Shown in pieces: positions 37,097-46,227 of a stretch of DNA of 64,000 nucleotides (the first letter of the stretch is position 1; each line of letters opens with the position of its first letter). Below the pieces are notes generated by a model. The model saw only the letters and a list, made by a program, of their open reading frames with translations, had not been told where the DNA came from and searched no databases. Source of the DNA: Pedosphaera sp. (lineage in GTDB: Bacteria > Verrucomicrobiota > Verrucomicrobiia > Limisphaerales > Pedosphaeraceae); the NCBI GenBank assembly GCA_028293325.1, contig JAQGPA010000131.1, positions 44,242 through 108,241 on the forward strand, given 5' to 3'. The position numbers and the translations under genes are program-made.

Positions 37097-37111
37097 GCAA
37101 CGACGCGTTGC
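37097..37111. terminator. Small hairpin between convergent genes
   Basis: GCAACG-ACG-CGTTGC between the GH97 stop (37075) and the regulator stop (37125). It has a 6-bp stem and no T-tract; it may help separate the convergent transcripts. Confidence 0.3.
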
Positions 37112-37124
37112 TTGTGACAATCGC

Positions 37125-37748
37125 TCACGGGCGCAGATACTTGGCCACCGCCTGGGTGCGTGTCTGCACGTGTAGCTTGGCATAGATGTGCTTGATGTGG
37201 GTGCGGATGGTGTCAATGCTTATGCCCAGCTGATCGGCGATCTGTTTGTAGATCAATCCCTTCGCCAGGCCGTCCAAAACCGCTTCTTCACGCGGCGAAA
37301 GTTGCGTATTTTTTCCTCCGGCTTGGACCTTGTTTTGAAAGTGTCCCACCACTTTGCGCGCGATGGAACTGGACATCGGCGACCCGCCGCCATGCACATC
37401 ACGAATCGCATTGAGCAGTTTGGAGGGACTGAGACGTTTCAAAAGATAACCGTTCGCGCCCGCGGACAGGGCTTGGAAAATTTGGTCGGTATCTTCGTAA
37501 ACCGTGAGCATCAGAACCTGAGTCTCAGGCATCAGCGCTTTGAGTCGCGCAACGCACTCGATGCCCGACATGCCTTCCATATTAATGTCCATGAGCACCA
37601 CGTCCGCCTTGTCGGCGGGCACACCCTGCAACGCGGCTTCGGCGCTGCTGTAGGCACTGACGCAGCGGAAGCCCGGCTGGCCATTCACGAATGTTTGAAT
37701 GGAATTACGCAGTTCTTTTTCATCGTCAACGATTGAGACAGTGATCAT
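37125..37748 (-). CDS. NarL/LuxR-family response regulator of the glucan cluster
   Basis: A 207-residue response regulator with receiver motifs VSIVDDEKELR, VVLMDINMEGMSG (phospho-Asp near residue 54) and YLLKRLSP, and a LuxR-type DNA-binding domain LSPREEAVLDGLAKGLIYKQ...ISIDTIRTHIKHIYAKL. Its ATG overlaps the stop of the kinase gene by 4 bp (ATGA), so the two are translationally coupled. It lies between GH97 and the propeller kinase inside the alpha-glucan gene cluster and is the natural candidate to bind the 16-bp boxes at 34692, 41721 and 44870, which is inference. Confidence 0.9.
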   Translation of the reverse strand: MITVSIVDDEKELRNSIQTFVNGQPGFRCVSAYSSAEAALQGVPADKADVVLMDINMEGMSGIECVARLKALMPETQVLMLTVYEDTDQIFQALSAGANGYLLKRLSPSKLLNAIRDVHGGGSPMSSSIARKVVGHFQNKVQAGGKNTQLSPREEAVLDGLAKGLIYKQIADQLGISIDTIRTHIKHIYAKLHVQTRTQAVAKYLRP

Positions 37749-40700
37749 AACTCGGTATTGTTTCGTGTTAGTCCGTTCAGGGGAAGAATAAATCGAATGA
37801 CGGTCCCGTGTCCCGGCGAGGACTCGATGCGGCAGTCGCCGCGCATGTCCGTGAGGCGCCTGCGCATGTTGCGCAGTCCGTCATGGGATTCGTCGACCGG
37901 GCCGGCAGCCTTCGCTTCGGCTGTCACCTGATCGATCCCTTTGCCATTGTCGGAGACGCCGATTTCAAGCGTTGAGGCACTACACTTGATGGAGATTTTG
38001 GCACACGTCGCGCCCGAGTGCTTGAGGATGTTTGTGAGCGCTTCGTGGGTGGCGAGAAACAAATGGTGGCGTGTTTGCGAGGAGAGCAAATGCGGCGGCA
38101 GCTGCGCAGGAATGTCGAATTCGCACTCGATGCCGGTCAAATGAAAATAATCCGCCGCGTATTGCCCGATGTAAGACGCGATGTGTTCGAGCATGTCGTT
38201 TCTCGGATTTACTGCCCAAACGATTTCGTCAAGCGAATGGAGCACCTCGCGGGAGGCGTCGGAAATCGAGGCAATCTGGTTCTGCACCTCTTCCGGTCCA
38301 AGGTTGCCAGATCGGGCGTGCTCGCTCAAAAAAGAAATGCGGCAGAGTCTGGCGCCCATCTCATCGTGCAAATCCTGGGCGATGCGCGTACGCTCCCGCT
38401 CCAGCACGCGCTCCTGCTCCAGACTGTTCAACCGTTGCTGGAGTTTTTTCTTCACCACAAAGCGGGCGACGCCACCGGTCGAAACCATCAGCCCCAGCAA
38501 CGAAAACCCGATGAACCACCATGTCTGCCAGAAATGCCGCAGCATCCGCAATGAGAGCCCGGCGCCGTCGTCGGTCCAAACTCCGTCGGTGTTGCACGCG
38601 ATGACGTGAAAGCTGTAGTCGCCCGGTGGCACATAGGTATAGAGGGCGCTGCGAGCGCCCCCGGCGTCCACCCAATCCGCATCCAGCCCCTTGAGCCGGT
38701 ACCGGAAGCGGATCAACTCCGGCGCGTCGAAACTCAGGCCTGCGTAGTGAAACTCAATTCGATGTTTTCCGGGGGGAATGTGCAACGGTTGGGATTTCGG
38801 TTCGGCGGCTGCGGCATCTTCAATCCGCGCGGCGACGGCTGGACTCAGCGGTTGGGATTCGGGATTGGAAACGCCATCCACGAGGACTTCCTCGAGGACG
38901 ACGTTTGGCATAGGCGTAGCGATTGGTTGAGCGCGAGGATCCACCGCCACCACGCCCTTCGTAGTGGAGAACCAGAGGAAGGCCGATTTTGTTTTCGCGC
39001 CGGCCGGATAGAACCCGCCGGTGCACTCATCGGAAGATATTCCCTCGGTCCGCCCAAAGAGCTGCGCATAAATGGTGGTAATTTTGCCGTCGGCGAATTC
39101 ATCCAGATGGTGCTTGCTCACACAGGCGATGCCCGCGCCGGTGCCAAGCCAGAGGCGGCCATCGTCGGCTTCAAGAATCTGCGAGATCGTGTTATCCGGC
39201 AGCCCGTCGTGCGTCGTGAAGTTGGCGAGGCTCCCGTCGTGCCATCGGCTCAGCCCCCCGCCAGCCGTGCCGATCCACAGCACGCCCTGCGCGTCCAAAT
39301 ACAGTGTGCGAATCAGGTCGCTCAACAACCCATGGGCTTTGTCCAGGTGATCGAGCACGCCGTTTTCGAGCCGATACAAGCCCGCCCCGTCGGTGCCGAT
39401 CCACAGCCCGCCGCCCGCTAGAGGCACCAGGGAGGTAACGGCATTTGTCTGTGAAAACTTTGCTTGCGCCTTCCACGCCCCTTCCCGCAGTCGCAGGATT
39501 TTTCCCTCGCGAGTTCCCACGCAGAGCCCTCCATCCGGGTCCTCAGCCAAGGAGATGACATTCAGGTTTGGCAGTTCAAACCACTTCACTTCGTCCGCCG
39601 CCGCGATGGGATCCTTGTAACGCAACAGCCCGTTGGTGCCAGCCACCCAGCAAGCTCCATCGCGCGTCACAAGCAACGTATTGACCTGCGAATCGCGCGG
39701 GGACAGGCCCGCTGCCGGCAAGCGGCTGAAATTTTTTCCGTCCCAGCGATAAACGCCATCGCTCGATTTGACGGCCCAAATCACGCCTGGCGCGACTTCC
39801 CCCAAGCCATGCACGGCGCCGAAACCAAGCCCTTCGTTTTGTCCGAAGGCAAAAAAGCTCTTGCGTCGCAGCCGATTCAAACCAGAGTCCGTGCCCACCC
39901 ACAATTTTCCGTCACGACTAACCAGCAATGCTTGGACCGGATTGCCGACCAGTCCGGCGTTTGCCGGGATGGCCATAAATTTGCCTTCCCTGAATTGGAG
40001 CAAGCCTTCTCCCTCTGATCCCGCCCAGATTGTCCCGTCGCCTTCCTGGGCCAAGGAGTTCACGAACGGTTTCGCGAGATGGCGCGGAATGGCGTAGCGA
40101 TGCCACTGGCCGCCATCGCAGCAGAGAACAAGGTTACTTCCAGCCCCAATCCAGATTCGGCCAGTCTGGTCCACCAGCAGGCAATGCGGGTCTTTGAGCG
40201 AAACTTCTAGCGGTCCATCCGTTAATGGAACCATCCTGCCCTGCAGAAATTGAAAGACGCCCGCGCCCGCCACGCCGATCCACATGTTGCCTTTTCGATC
40301 TTTGAACAGGGTCGTGATCGGCTTGTTTCGGAATTCGTCCGCCGCGCTCAATGGCGCCAGTCGACCGTTTCGCCACAACACCAACCCCGAGGCGGTGCCG
40401 ACCCAAATATGGCCGTCGTTGTCTTCCGCCAGCGCTGTGATGGTACTTGACGGCAGCCCATCCCGAATCGTGAACGTGGTGATCAGACCGTTCTGCCAGC
40501 ATTCCAAACCGCTGCCCACATGACCAATCCAGAGCGCGCCGCGGCTGTCCCCCAGGAGCACTCGCACTGGCCCGACGCTCAAACCTTCGCGCACGCCAAA
40601 AGAGACGAAGCGCGAGCCATCGAATCGAGCCACGCCGTTCTGGCTGCCGGCCCAAATGTAGTCGTCGCGCGTTTGCCCCAAGGCCAGCAAGGGGCATTGT

Positions 40701-41461
40701 GGCAATCCATTTTCCTTCTGCCACGACCGAAACCCAAACGAATGGGCGCTACTGCCGACATTGGGAGTTGCACCGCTTGGCCTGGCACTGCTGGTGTCCA
40801 CGAAATCGCTGAACGCGGTCGCAATCACCATATCGCTGAAGCTCCACCCGCCGCCGCCGCCGCCGTGGCGAAGACGGATTTCGTCGAAAGTCGCGTGGGC
40901 ATTGAATACGGTAATTAGTGTTTCCGGTTGATAAACCTCCGTCGCGCCCGGGCCGAGGTCGGGATTCAGCCAGACCGTCACCAAATCGTCTTCGCCGGGG
41001 ACATACTGAACCTTGAACACCACCGTGACTCCAACACCTCGCAACGGGTATTGAAACTTAGCAGACGTATTTCCCGTCAGCGATTCCGGTCTGGAGGAGC
41101 GAAGATCAACGTAGGTGGTGATTTTATTCGTATCGCTCGCTGCCTCGGTGCTGAAAAAGGCGCTGTAAGCCTGCGCCTTTAAAGCATTGCCGACGCCGAG
41201 GTGTTCAGCATCGCCTTCGTATAGCTCGAATGCGGCAAAATAATCCTCCGTGCTCCAATCGGACAACGGATCCACGTGAAATTTAAAATAGAGCGTGTCG
41301 TTGGCTGAATCGTCGCGCTTGACGGCGCCGCCGAGAATGTCGATGCCGACGCCGGTTTCATGGGCCAGCGTCGCTGCGGGATCATTCCACAATACGACTG
41401 CGTTGGCCGGTGTTGCCCGCGCCAGCATCAACCCGGCAAGGAGCAACAGTGCAAAGTCCAT
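37745..41461 (-). CDS. Propeller-type hybrid-less sensor histidine kinase
   Basis: About 1238 residues from ATG 41461 (MDFALLLLAGLMLARATPANA, a clean signal peptide, GAGG about 9 bp upstream); an in-frame ATG at 41551 would add 30 residues. Order: a beta-sandwich of about 200 residues (VLWNDPAATLAHETGVGIDI...) resembling lectin-like folds, two sevenfold sets of two-component propeller repeats (about 245-840; units like GHIWVGTASGLVLW, GVLWIGTAGGGLSRW), a Y_Y_Y domain (about 900-967), one transmembrane helix (about 974-1000), HisKA_3 with RIAQDLHDEMGARL (His near 1031) and HATPase (GLRNMRRRLTDMRG). Such periplasmic propellers sense oligosaccharides in Bacteroidetes systems. There is no receiver domain on the kinase; the partner is the overlapping gene at 37125. 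The extra N-terminal sandwich is not usual. Confidence 0.87.
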   Translation of the reverse strand: MDFALLLLAGLMLARATPANAVVLWNDPAATLAHETGVGIDILGGAVKRDDSANDTLYFKFHVDPLSDWSTEDYFAAFELYEGDAEHLGVGNALKAQAYSAFFSTEAASDTNKITTYVDLRSSRPESLTGNTSAKFQYPLRGVGVTVVFKVQYVPGEDDLVTVWLNPDLGPGATEVYQPETLITVFNAHATFDEIRLRHGGGGGGWSFSDMVIATAFSDFVDTSSARPSGATPNVGSSAHSFGFRSWQKENGLPQCPLLALGQTRDDYIWAGSQNGVARFDGSRFVSFGVREGLSVGPVRVLLGDSRGALWIGHVGSGLECWQNGLITTFTIRDGLPSSTITALAEDNDGHIWVGTASGLVLWRNGRLAPLSAADEFRNKPITTLFKDRKGNMWIGVAGAGVFQFLQGRMVPLTDGPLEVSLKDPHCLLVDQTGRIWIGAGSNLVLCCDGGQWHRYAIPRHLAKPFVNSLAQEGDGTIWAGSEGEGLLQFREGKFMAIPANAGLVGNPVQALLVSRDGKLWVGTDSGLNRLRRKSFFAFGQNEGLGFGAVHGLGEVAPGVIWAVKSSDGVYRWDGKNFSRLPAAGLSPRDSQVNTLLVTRDGACWVAGTNGLLRYKDPIAAADEVKWFELPNLNVISLAEDPDGGLCVGTREGKILRLREGAWKAQAKFSQTNAVTSLVPLAGGGLWIGTDGAGLYRLENGVLDHLDKAHGLLSDLIRTLYLDAQGVLWIGTAGGGLSRWHDGSLANFTTHDGLPDNTISQILEADDGRLWLGTGAGIACVSKHHLDEFADGKITTIYAQLFGRTEGISSDECTGGFYPAGAKTKSAFLWFSTTKGVVAVDPRAQPIATPMPNVVLEEVLVDGVSNPESQPLSPAVAARIEDAAAAEPKSQPLHIPPGKHRIEFHYAGLSFDAPELIRFRYRLKGLDADWVDAGGARSALYTYVPPGDYSFHVIACNTDGVWTDDGAGLSLRMLRHFWQTWWFIGFSLLGLMVSTGGVARFVVKKKLQQRLNSLEQERVLERERTRIAQDLHDEMGARLCRISFLSEHARSGNLGPEEVQNQIASISDASREVLHSLDEIVWAVNPRNDMLEHIASYIGQYAADYFHLTGIECEFDIPAQLPPHLLSSQTRHHLFLATHEALTNILKHSGATCAKISIKCSASTLEIGVSDNGKGIDQVTAEAKAAGPVDESHDGLRNMRRRLTDMRGDCRIESSPGHGTVIRFILPLNGLTRNNTEL

Positions 41462-41720
41462 GACACCGGGCCTCGCGCGCGCACGGGAGGTGCTGCGGTC
41501 CGCAAACAGCGAACCAGCCGAAGCATGAATCAGGGCAAACAAGTGGAACATGATTGTGAATTAGGTGAGGAGTATAAAACCAACATGCTGCGGTTTCAAG
41601 CACCGTCAACTGTGGCGTGCAGTTACGTGCATTGCTGGCACCAAAGGATTCGGGAGGCCAAACGGCCTGACCATCGCCTGAATGGCGATCGCGTTGCATC
41701 CTCGTCCCACCGCCCAATTC

Positions 41721-41736
41721 CCGTTTCATGTGACTA
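41721..41736. promoter_or_regulatory. 16-bp box, copy 2
   Basis: Same 16-mer as at 34692, in the divergent gap between the kinase gene (start 41461 or 41551) and the secreted binding protein (90 bp to its ATG at 41827). It suggests autoregulation of the two-component system as well as control of the secreted protein. Confidence 0.6.
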
Positions 41737-41826
41737 CCGCCGGGACGGTCGATTGATTATATTTTGCTTATGAATTCCACCCTGTTCCAGCAAAGTATTT
41801 AACCATTAACCCTTCGGAGACAAACT

Positions 41827-43236
41827 ATGACCCAATACATGAAACACACAAAGCGGACTGCAATTGCAATTGCAATAGCGATCACAGCAGGCTTGTCAGC
41901 CGCCAGTTCGGCGTTTGCGGATACGACACTTTTGACCTTTGACACCCCTCCGGGCTTTACTGTGGGTAGTCCCTACGTTTCGTGGGGTGGAGCGGGGTTT
42001 AACTTTGGCACCACGAGCTACGATGTCAGCGTGCCGGCAGGTGGGTTTGGTGGTCAGTACGTTGAATTTGATACGAACGTGGATGCGTCGGGCAACATCG
42101 CCATCGAGTTGACCATCAATATGACGACGTCCGGCAGTTCCGCCGCGATCTTGGTGCTTGGGGATAATGATGGAACTGAACAAGGATACCAATGGTATGG
42201 GCTCTCGTCTGGCCCTCATGTGCTGGTCAAAGCCCTTGGCGCATACGGCTTTGGGGCAGCTGGTACAACTAACGGGTTGGATCTCGCCCACTTGAAGTAT
42301 GTGCATCTTCAAGGTGATGGGGATCCCTACACGATTCAGTGGCAGAACCTTCGCCTCACCGGACCTGCTCCGCCGCCAGCGGTGGTAGGCCAAACCGTCC
42401 TGGTTGATTTCGGGAGCGACACCTCCTTCCGCGGTGTTAGCGTGGTAAACCCGGATGTGAATGGCCATTATTGGAACAGTGTTCAGCCGGGAGCGTTCTT
42501 CTCGAACCTGGTCGATACCAGCAATCAAGTCACGACCATCGATTTTGGTTTCGACGGCGCGGCTGGCACGGACAGTTACAATGGTCCGGCCGGAGCGACT
42601 AGCATTCCGCCAACGCCGACAGAGATTGCCGCCACCGACATCGACCCGGGTGCGCTCGGAAATCTGGGGATCATCAACGCCGCGTTTGATTACGTCAACG
42701 GCGTCGGAGCCAAATTCCAAATCCAACAGTTGGATCCGACGAAGAAATACAACCTGACATTCTTCGGCTCCCATAAGTTCAACTCCGACGCCAACACGAT
42801 CTATTCAGTTTATAGCGACAGCACGTATACCACGCTGATCGGTCGAACCAACGTCAATGTATTTCAACCTGGCTCGCCTTGGTTGCACAACCGCGACCAG
42901 ACAGTCACCATCAGCAATCTCTCGCCGCCGGCGGACAACATTTTTTATGTCAGCTTTGTTGGCTCGGCGGGTGGCGATGGCTTTCTGAATGCCATGCAGA
43001 TTTCAGTTGTTCAGCAGCCTCAAATCACGTCGCAAAGCTACAATCCCGCCACGTCTCAGTTCACGCTGACGTGGACCTCAGCGCCGGGTAAAACTTATTC
43101 CATCCTGACCTCGACAAACTTGTTGAGCGGCTTCACCACCAATACGGCTGGCGTGGCTTCCGGCGGCGCCAGCACCACGACGACAGTAACGCTGCCGACG
43201 ACCAGCGCGGGCTTCCTTCGGGTTCAACAGGAATAA
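41827..43236 (+). CDS. Secreted beta-sandwich protein with novel shared domain
   Basis: A 469-residue exported protein with a GGAG ribosome site 8 bp before ATG 41827 and a signal peptide ending SSAFA. Residues about 33-185 form a concanavalin-like sandwich (TLLTFDTPPGFTVGSPYVSW). Residues about 195-396 are a domain of unknown function (VLVDFGSDTSFRGVSVVNPD, NGHYWNSV, GTDSYNGPAGAT, LTFFGSHKFNSD, YVSFVGSAGGDGFLNAMQI) that is also present in the GH87 protein at 31057. The C-terminus is a variant of the STNL tail. There is no catalytic signature. Adjacent to the glucan-cluster kinase and preceded by a 16-bp box, it may be a glucan-binding or presenting protein, which is inference. Confidence 0.75.
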   Translation: MTQYMKHTKRTAIAIAIAITAGLSAASSAFADTTLLTFDTPPGFTVGSPYVSWGGAGFNFGTTSYDVSVPAGGFGGQYVEFDTNVDASGNIAIELTINMTTSGSSAAILVLGDNDGTEQGYQWYGLSSGPHVLVKALGAYGFGAAGTTNGLDLAHLKYVHLQGDGDPYTIQWQNLRLTGPAPPPAVVGQTVLVDFGSDTSFRGVSVVNPDVNGHYWNSVQPGAFFSNLVDTSNQVTTIDFGFDGAAGTDSYNGPAGATSIPPTPTEIAATDIDPGALGNLGIINAAFDYVNGVGAKFQIQQLDPTKKYNLTFFGSHKFNSDANTIYSVYSDSTYTTLIGRTNVNVFQPGSPWLHNRDQTVTISNLSPPADNIFYVSFVGSAGGDGFLNAMQISVVQQPQITSQSYNPATSQFTLTWTSAPGKTYSILTSTNLLSGFTTNTAGVASGGASTTTTVTLPTTSAGFLRVQQE

Positions 43237-43269
43237 TCCGCAACCCTCTCCCAGAGCGAATTCGATGCA

Positions 43270-43300
43270 AGCTGGCGAGTGAATACTCGCCAGCTCTTTT
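43270..43300 (+). terminator. Strong intrinsic terminator
   Basis: A perfect 11-bp stem (AGCTGGCGAGT / ACTCGCCAGCT) with a GAAT loop, followed by CTTTT, 33 bp after the stop at 43236. Confidence 0.85.
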
Positions 43301-43403
43301 GGCTTCAATAGGGGCGCGTGCGATGGATGCTGCTGACTTACCTCCTTGCGTCTGAAATTCCTGGAATTGCTTCCGGTAAGGGTTTCTGTCAGAGTTTGGA
43401 TCA

Positions 43404-44645
43404 ATGAATCCGGGACGATTTCTTCTGCTTGCCGCGCTTGCCCTCGCCACACTGGGCCTCCCGCACGCTGCGCGTGCAGGCTCGAAGCCGGTGCTGGTTT
43501 ATTACATGCCGTGGCACGTCGCCAAGCCTCACGGCGACGCTTGGGGCTGGCACTGGACGATGGACCATTTCAATCCCGACGTGGTGAACGCGTCCGGTGA
43601 ACGGCAAATCGCCTCCTGGTATTACCCGTTGATTGGCCCCTACGATTCGTCCGACCCCGCAGTGCTCGAATATCACGTCCTCTTGATGAAACTGGCGGGA
43701 ATCGACGGCGTGATTGTGGATTGGTATGGCTTCGCTCCCTACCTGGATTATAGCATTAACGACCGGGCGACGGCCAGACTGTTTGCCTGCACCCATCGGG
43801 CCGGCCTGAAGTTTGCGATCTGTTACGAAGACCAGACGATCAGTCACATGATTGACGGAAACTACCTCGCTCCAAGCAATGCCATTCCACACGCCCAACG
43901 GGCCATGCTTTACCTCCAGACCAACTTTTTCTCCGACCCGAGTTATTTCCGGCTGAAAGGCAGGCCGCTGCTGCTCAACTTCGGCCCGCAGTATTTTCTG
44001 GCGGCCCCAAACTGGGCCGACATTTTCTCTGTGCTGGCCGCCACGAATCAGCCGGCGTTCTTTACCGAGGACATTCGCCTGGCGTCCGGAGCGGGCGCAT
44101 TCAGTTGGCCCCCCATGTGGATGGGCCAGGCGCCAGGCACGGCCGGCGTGCTGTCCAGCGCCGCATTGAAAACCTATCTCAACACTTTCGAGCAAAACGC
44201 CGCCGCCTGGCCCGCTTTCATCAGCAGCGCCTTCCCGCGCTTCCACGACATCTATCAAAAAGCCGGTGTGCGCAACTACTGGGGCTATCTTGGCGACGCA
44301 AACGGAGAAACCTTGCGTCAAACCTTGGGCCACGCCATGACCAACTCCTCGACCATGGTCCAAATCGTTACTTGGAACGATTTCGGCGAAGGCACGATGG
44401 TCGAGCCGACGAGGGAATACGGCTACCGTGACCTGGGCATCATCCAGGATTTCCGCCGCCAATATCTGGACAAGGATTTCTCCCGCCGGACAAATGATCT
44501 GTCCCTGGCGCTCCGGTTTTATAATGCCCGGAAACAATTTGCAACAAACTCGGCCGCCTCCTCCGAACTGGACCGTGTTTTTACCAACATCGTAGCCGGC
44601 AATCTGCCAGCGGCAGACCTTCAGTTGCAACGGCTGGCAAGGTAA
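43404..44645 (+). CDS. GH71/GH99-like secreted glycoside hydrolase
   Basis: A 413-residue secreted enzyme. Signal peptide LLLAALALATLGLPHAARA. The barrel begins VLVYYMPWHVAKPHGDAWGW and runs through YYPLIGPYDSSDPAVLEYHV, AGIDGVIVDWYGFAP, FAICYEDQTI, GRPLLLNFGPQYF and IVTWNDFGEGTMVEPTREYG, the characteristic run of the GH71/99-like family. GH71 enzymes are alpha-1,3-glucanases and GH99 are endo-alpha-mannosidases; within a cluster containing GH87 and GH97 the former role is favoured but not proven. No accessory domains. It begins 167 bp after the previous stop, beyond a strong terminator, so it probably has its own promoter. Confidence 0.8.
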   Translation: MNPGRFLLLAALALATLGLPHAARAGSKPVLVYYMPWHVAKPHGDAWGWHWTMDHFNPDVVNASGERQIASWYYPLIGPYDSSDPAVLEYHVLLMKLAGIDGVIVDWYGFAPYLDYSINDRATARLFACTHRAGLKFAICYEDQTISHMIDGNYLAPSNAIPHAQRAMLYLQTNFFSDPSYFRLKGRPLLLNFGPQYFLAAPNWADIFSVLAATNQPAFFTEDIRLASGAGAFSWPPMWMGQAPGTAGVLSSAALKTYLNTFEQNAAAWPAFISSAFPRFHDIYQKAGVRNYWGYLGDANGETLRQTLGHAMTNSSTMVQIVTWNDFGEGTMVEPTREYGYRDLGIIQDFRRQYLDKDFSRRTNDLSLALRFYNARKQFATNSAASSELDRVFTNIVAGNLPAADLQLQRLAR

Positions 44646-44869
44646 CCGCCCCGGTCATGCCTTATTCGAATATCAGGGGAGCTTACCGTGCAAACCTGCG
44701 CCAGCCAAAGCGAGATCGAGTAAAGAAAACTGAAACCGAGCCAAATGGAATTCGCCCTTGAAGATGCGCGATGGCGATGTAGCTGGTAGAGCGCCTGTTC
44801 CATGTTTAGCAAAAGCTGCACGCGCAAGTTTTCGGCCATGGTTGCCTTTATCTCCTTTTGTCCTGGTCG
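44646..44869. other. Non-coding gap after the GH71/99-like gene
   Basis: No convincing gene. A minus-strand frame here (MAENLRVQLLLNMEQALYQL, preceded by AAAGGAG) is helix-like but overlaps the end of the enzyme gene and matches nothing I know. Confidence 0.3.
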
Positions 44870-44885
44870 CCGTTTCATGTGACTA
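44870..44885. promoter_or_regulatory. 16-bp box, copy 3
   Basis: Third exact copy, 62 bp upstream of the pseudopilin ATG at 44948. Directly after it is a small inverted repeat CTTGGG-GCAAT-CCCAAG (44887-44903). Confidence 0.6.
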
Positions 44886-44947
44886 TCTTGGGGCAATCCC
44901 AAGTGTTAAGTTGTTAGCAAGTTCACCATGAGCAAGCAATTCGAAAC

Positions 44948-45814
44948 ATGAGCAATAAGACATACTTCGTCCGCAATAATCCCTGCCGGCGCGTCTGGGT
45001 GACTCCCACAGGAGCCTTTACATTAATCGAATTGTTGGTGGTCATCGCGATCATAGCGATACTGGCCGGGATGCTCCTTCCGGCATTGTCCAAGGCCAAA
45101 GCAAGGGCAGCCGCCGCTTCCTGCATGAACAACAACAAACAGCTCGGGCTCGCTTGGTATATGTATGTCGGTGATAATGAGGACCGCCTGCCCATCAACG
45201 CTGATCAAGGTGGGGGTCTAGGTGGAACTCCTTCGTGGATCTCTGGAGTCATGACTTGGGGAAATGGGCAGCAAAATACAAACATCAATTACCTGATTGC
45301 TGACACGTATTCGTTGCTTGGGCCGCAGCTTGGCAGAGCATCCAAGGTATTTGCGTGTCCCGCCGCAGATTATGTGAGTCCGCTTCAACGCTCTCTAGGA
45401 TGGACCGCACGCGCGCGAAGCGTTGCCATGAACGGTGCCTTGGGAGATGGACCAAAGTATCAAAATTTCCCCTTCAGCTCCACTTTTTACGTCGCAAAGA
45501 AAATGGGTGACCTCACGACCCGGGGGCCGTCCGATGTTTGGCTGTTCATGGATGAGCACCCGGACAGCATTGACGACGGAACTTTTTATACAGATTTTGG
45601 CGCTACGAACGGCATGGGTCAATTCACCGAGTTGCCCGGAAGCCAACACGCTGGCGCCTGTGGAGTCGCGTTTGCCGACGGTCATTCAATTATCAAAAAA
45701 TGGAAAGATTCACGCACTACGGTCCCTGTGACCTACTCGGTGGTTCAACGAGTCACGATGAGCACTCCGAACGTGGATCTTGCCTGGCTGGCGGATCACA
45801 CGCCCAGGCCTTAA
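44948..45814 (+). CDS. Pseudopilin-like protein of the glucan cluster
   Basis: A 288-residue protein with a long leader (24 residues) and the class III signal [20 protein letters not shown], then [38 protein letters not shown], and near the end [17 protein letters not shown], the x9-DG type motif. It is the largest of the four pseudopilins here and the only one with a 16-bp box upstream, linking it to the glucan regulon. Proteins of this type are abundant in Verrucomicrobiota and may build surface fibres or act as binding proteins; their actual role is not established. Confidence 0.85.
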   Translation: MSNKTYFVRNNPCRRVWVTPTGAFTLIELLVVIAIIAILAGMLLPALSKAKARAAAASCMNNNKQLGLAWYMYVGDNEDRLPINADQGGGLGGTPSWISGVMTWGNGQQNTNINYLIADTYSLLGPQLGRASKVFACPAADYVSPLQRSLGWTARARSVAMNGALGDGPKYQNFPFSSTFYVAKKMGDLTTRGPSDVWLFMDEHPDSIDDGTFYTDFGATNGMGQFTELPGSQHAGACGVAFADGHSIIKKWKDSRTTVPVTYSVVQRVTMSTPNVDLAWLADHTPRP

Positions 45815-46227
45815 TCTTGTTGAAATCGGCGGGGAGGGTTTCAATCAGCTTATACTCCGGATCCTTCAAGACGGTCATATAGCGACGGAGTGTTTGCACT
45901 GTCTTGTCCTTGATGATGTGCTCCATGAACGTTCTCCAAGTCCACTCGCACATTTCCAGATCGGAGTCGGACTGGCAAGCCAGGCGGATCTCGCGGGCTT
46001 TGCTTCTCAAGCTGGGACGGGAGCCCGTCGCCGTATCTTGCAATCGAACATTCCGTTCCGGTTGCCCAACTGCACAATATGATATGGTTCCTTTTTTCAT
46101 GCTCCAGCAGTTCACCGGACAGCCGTTTCATCCCACAATGGGTACCTGAAGCGAGGCACTCGGATCGTTCCAGGAAGGTGGCAAGACGTGGTGGGGCGAC
46201 TAGGGTCGTTCGACTCGGTTCTGTTCG
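45815..46227 (-). other. Gene debris, unresolved
   Basis: Coding-like but broken minus-strand sequence: one frame gives EWTWRTFMEHIIKDKTVQTL then RRYMTVLKDPEYKLIETLP, another gives MKRLSGELLEHEKRNHI. It runs into the end of the pseudopilin gene. It looks like a truncated, frameshifted gene; no family recognised. Confidence 0.3.

Noticed and set aside
41382..41729. Minus-strand frame starting within 16-bp box 2 (MKRELGGG)
   Set aside because: Runs into the kinase gene in another frame, has no family likeness, and the start coincides with the shared box only because the box contains CAT.
43401..44630. 409-codon minus-strand frame over the GH71/99-like gene
   Set aside because: The plus strand carries family motifs and a signal peptide; the antisense frame has no recognisable features.
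44621..44902. Minus-strand frame starting from 16-bp box 3 (MKRRPGQ)
   Set aside because: Overlaps the end of the GH71/99-like gene and has no recognisable domain; kept only as a remark.
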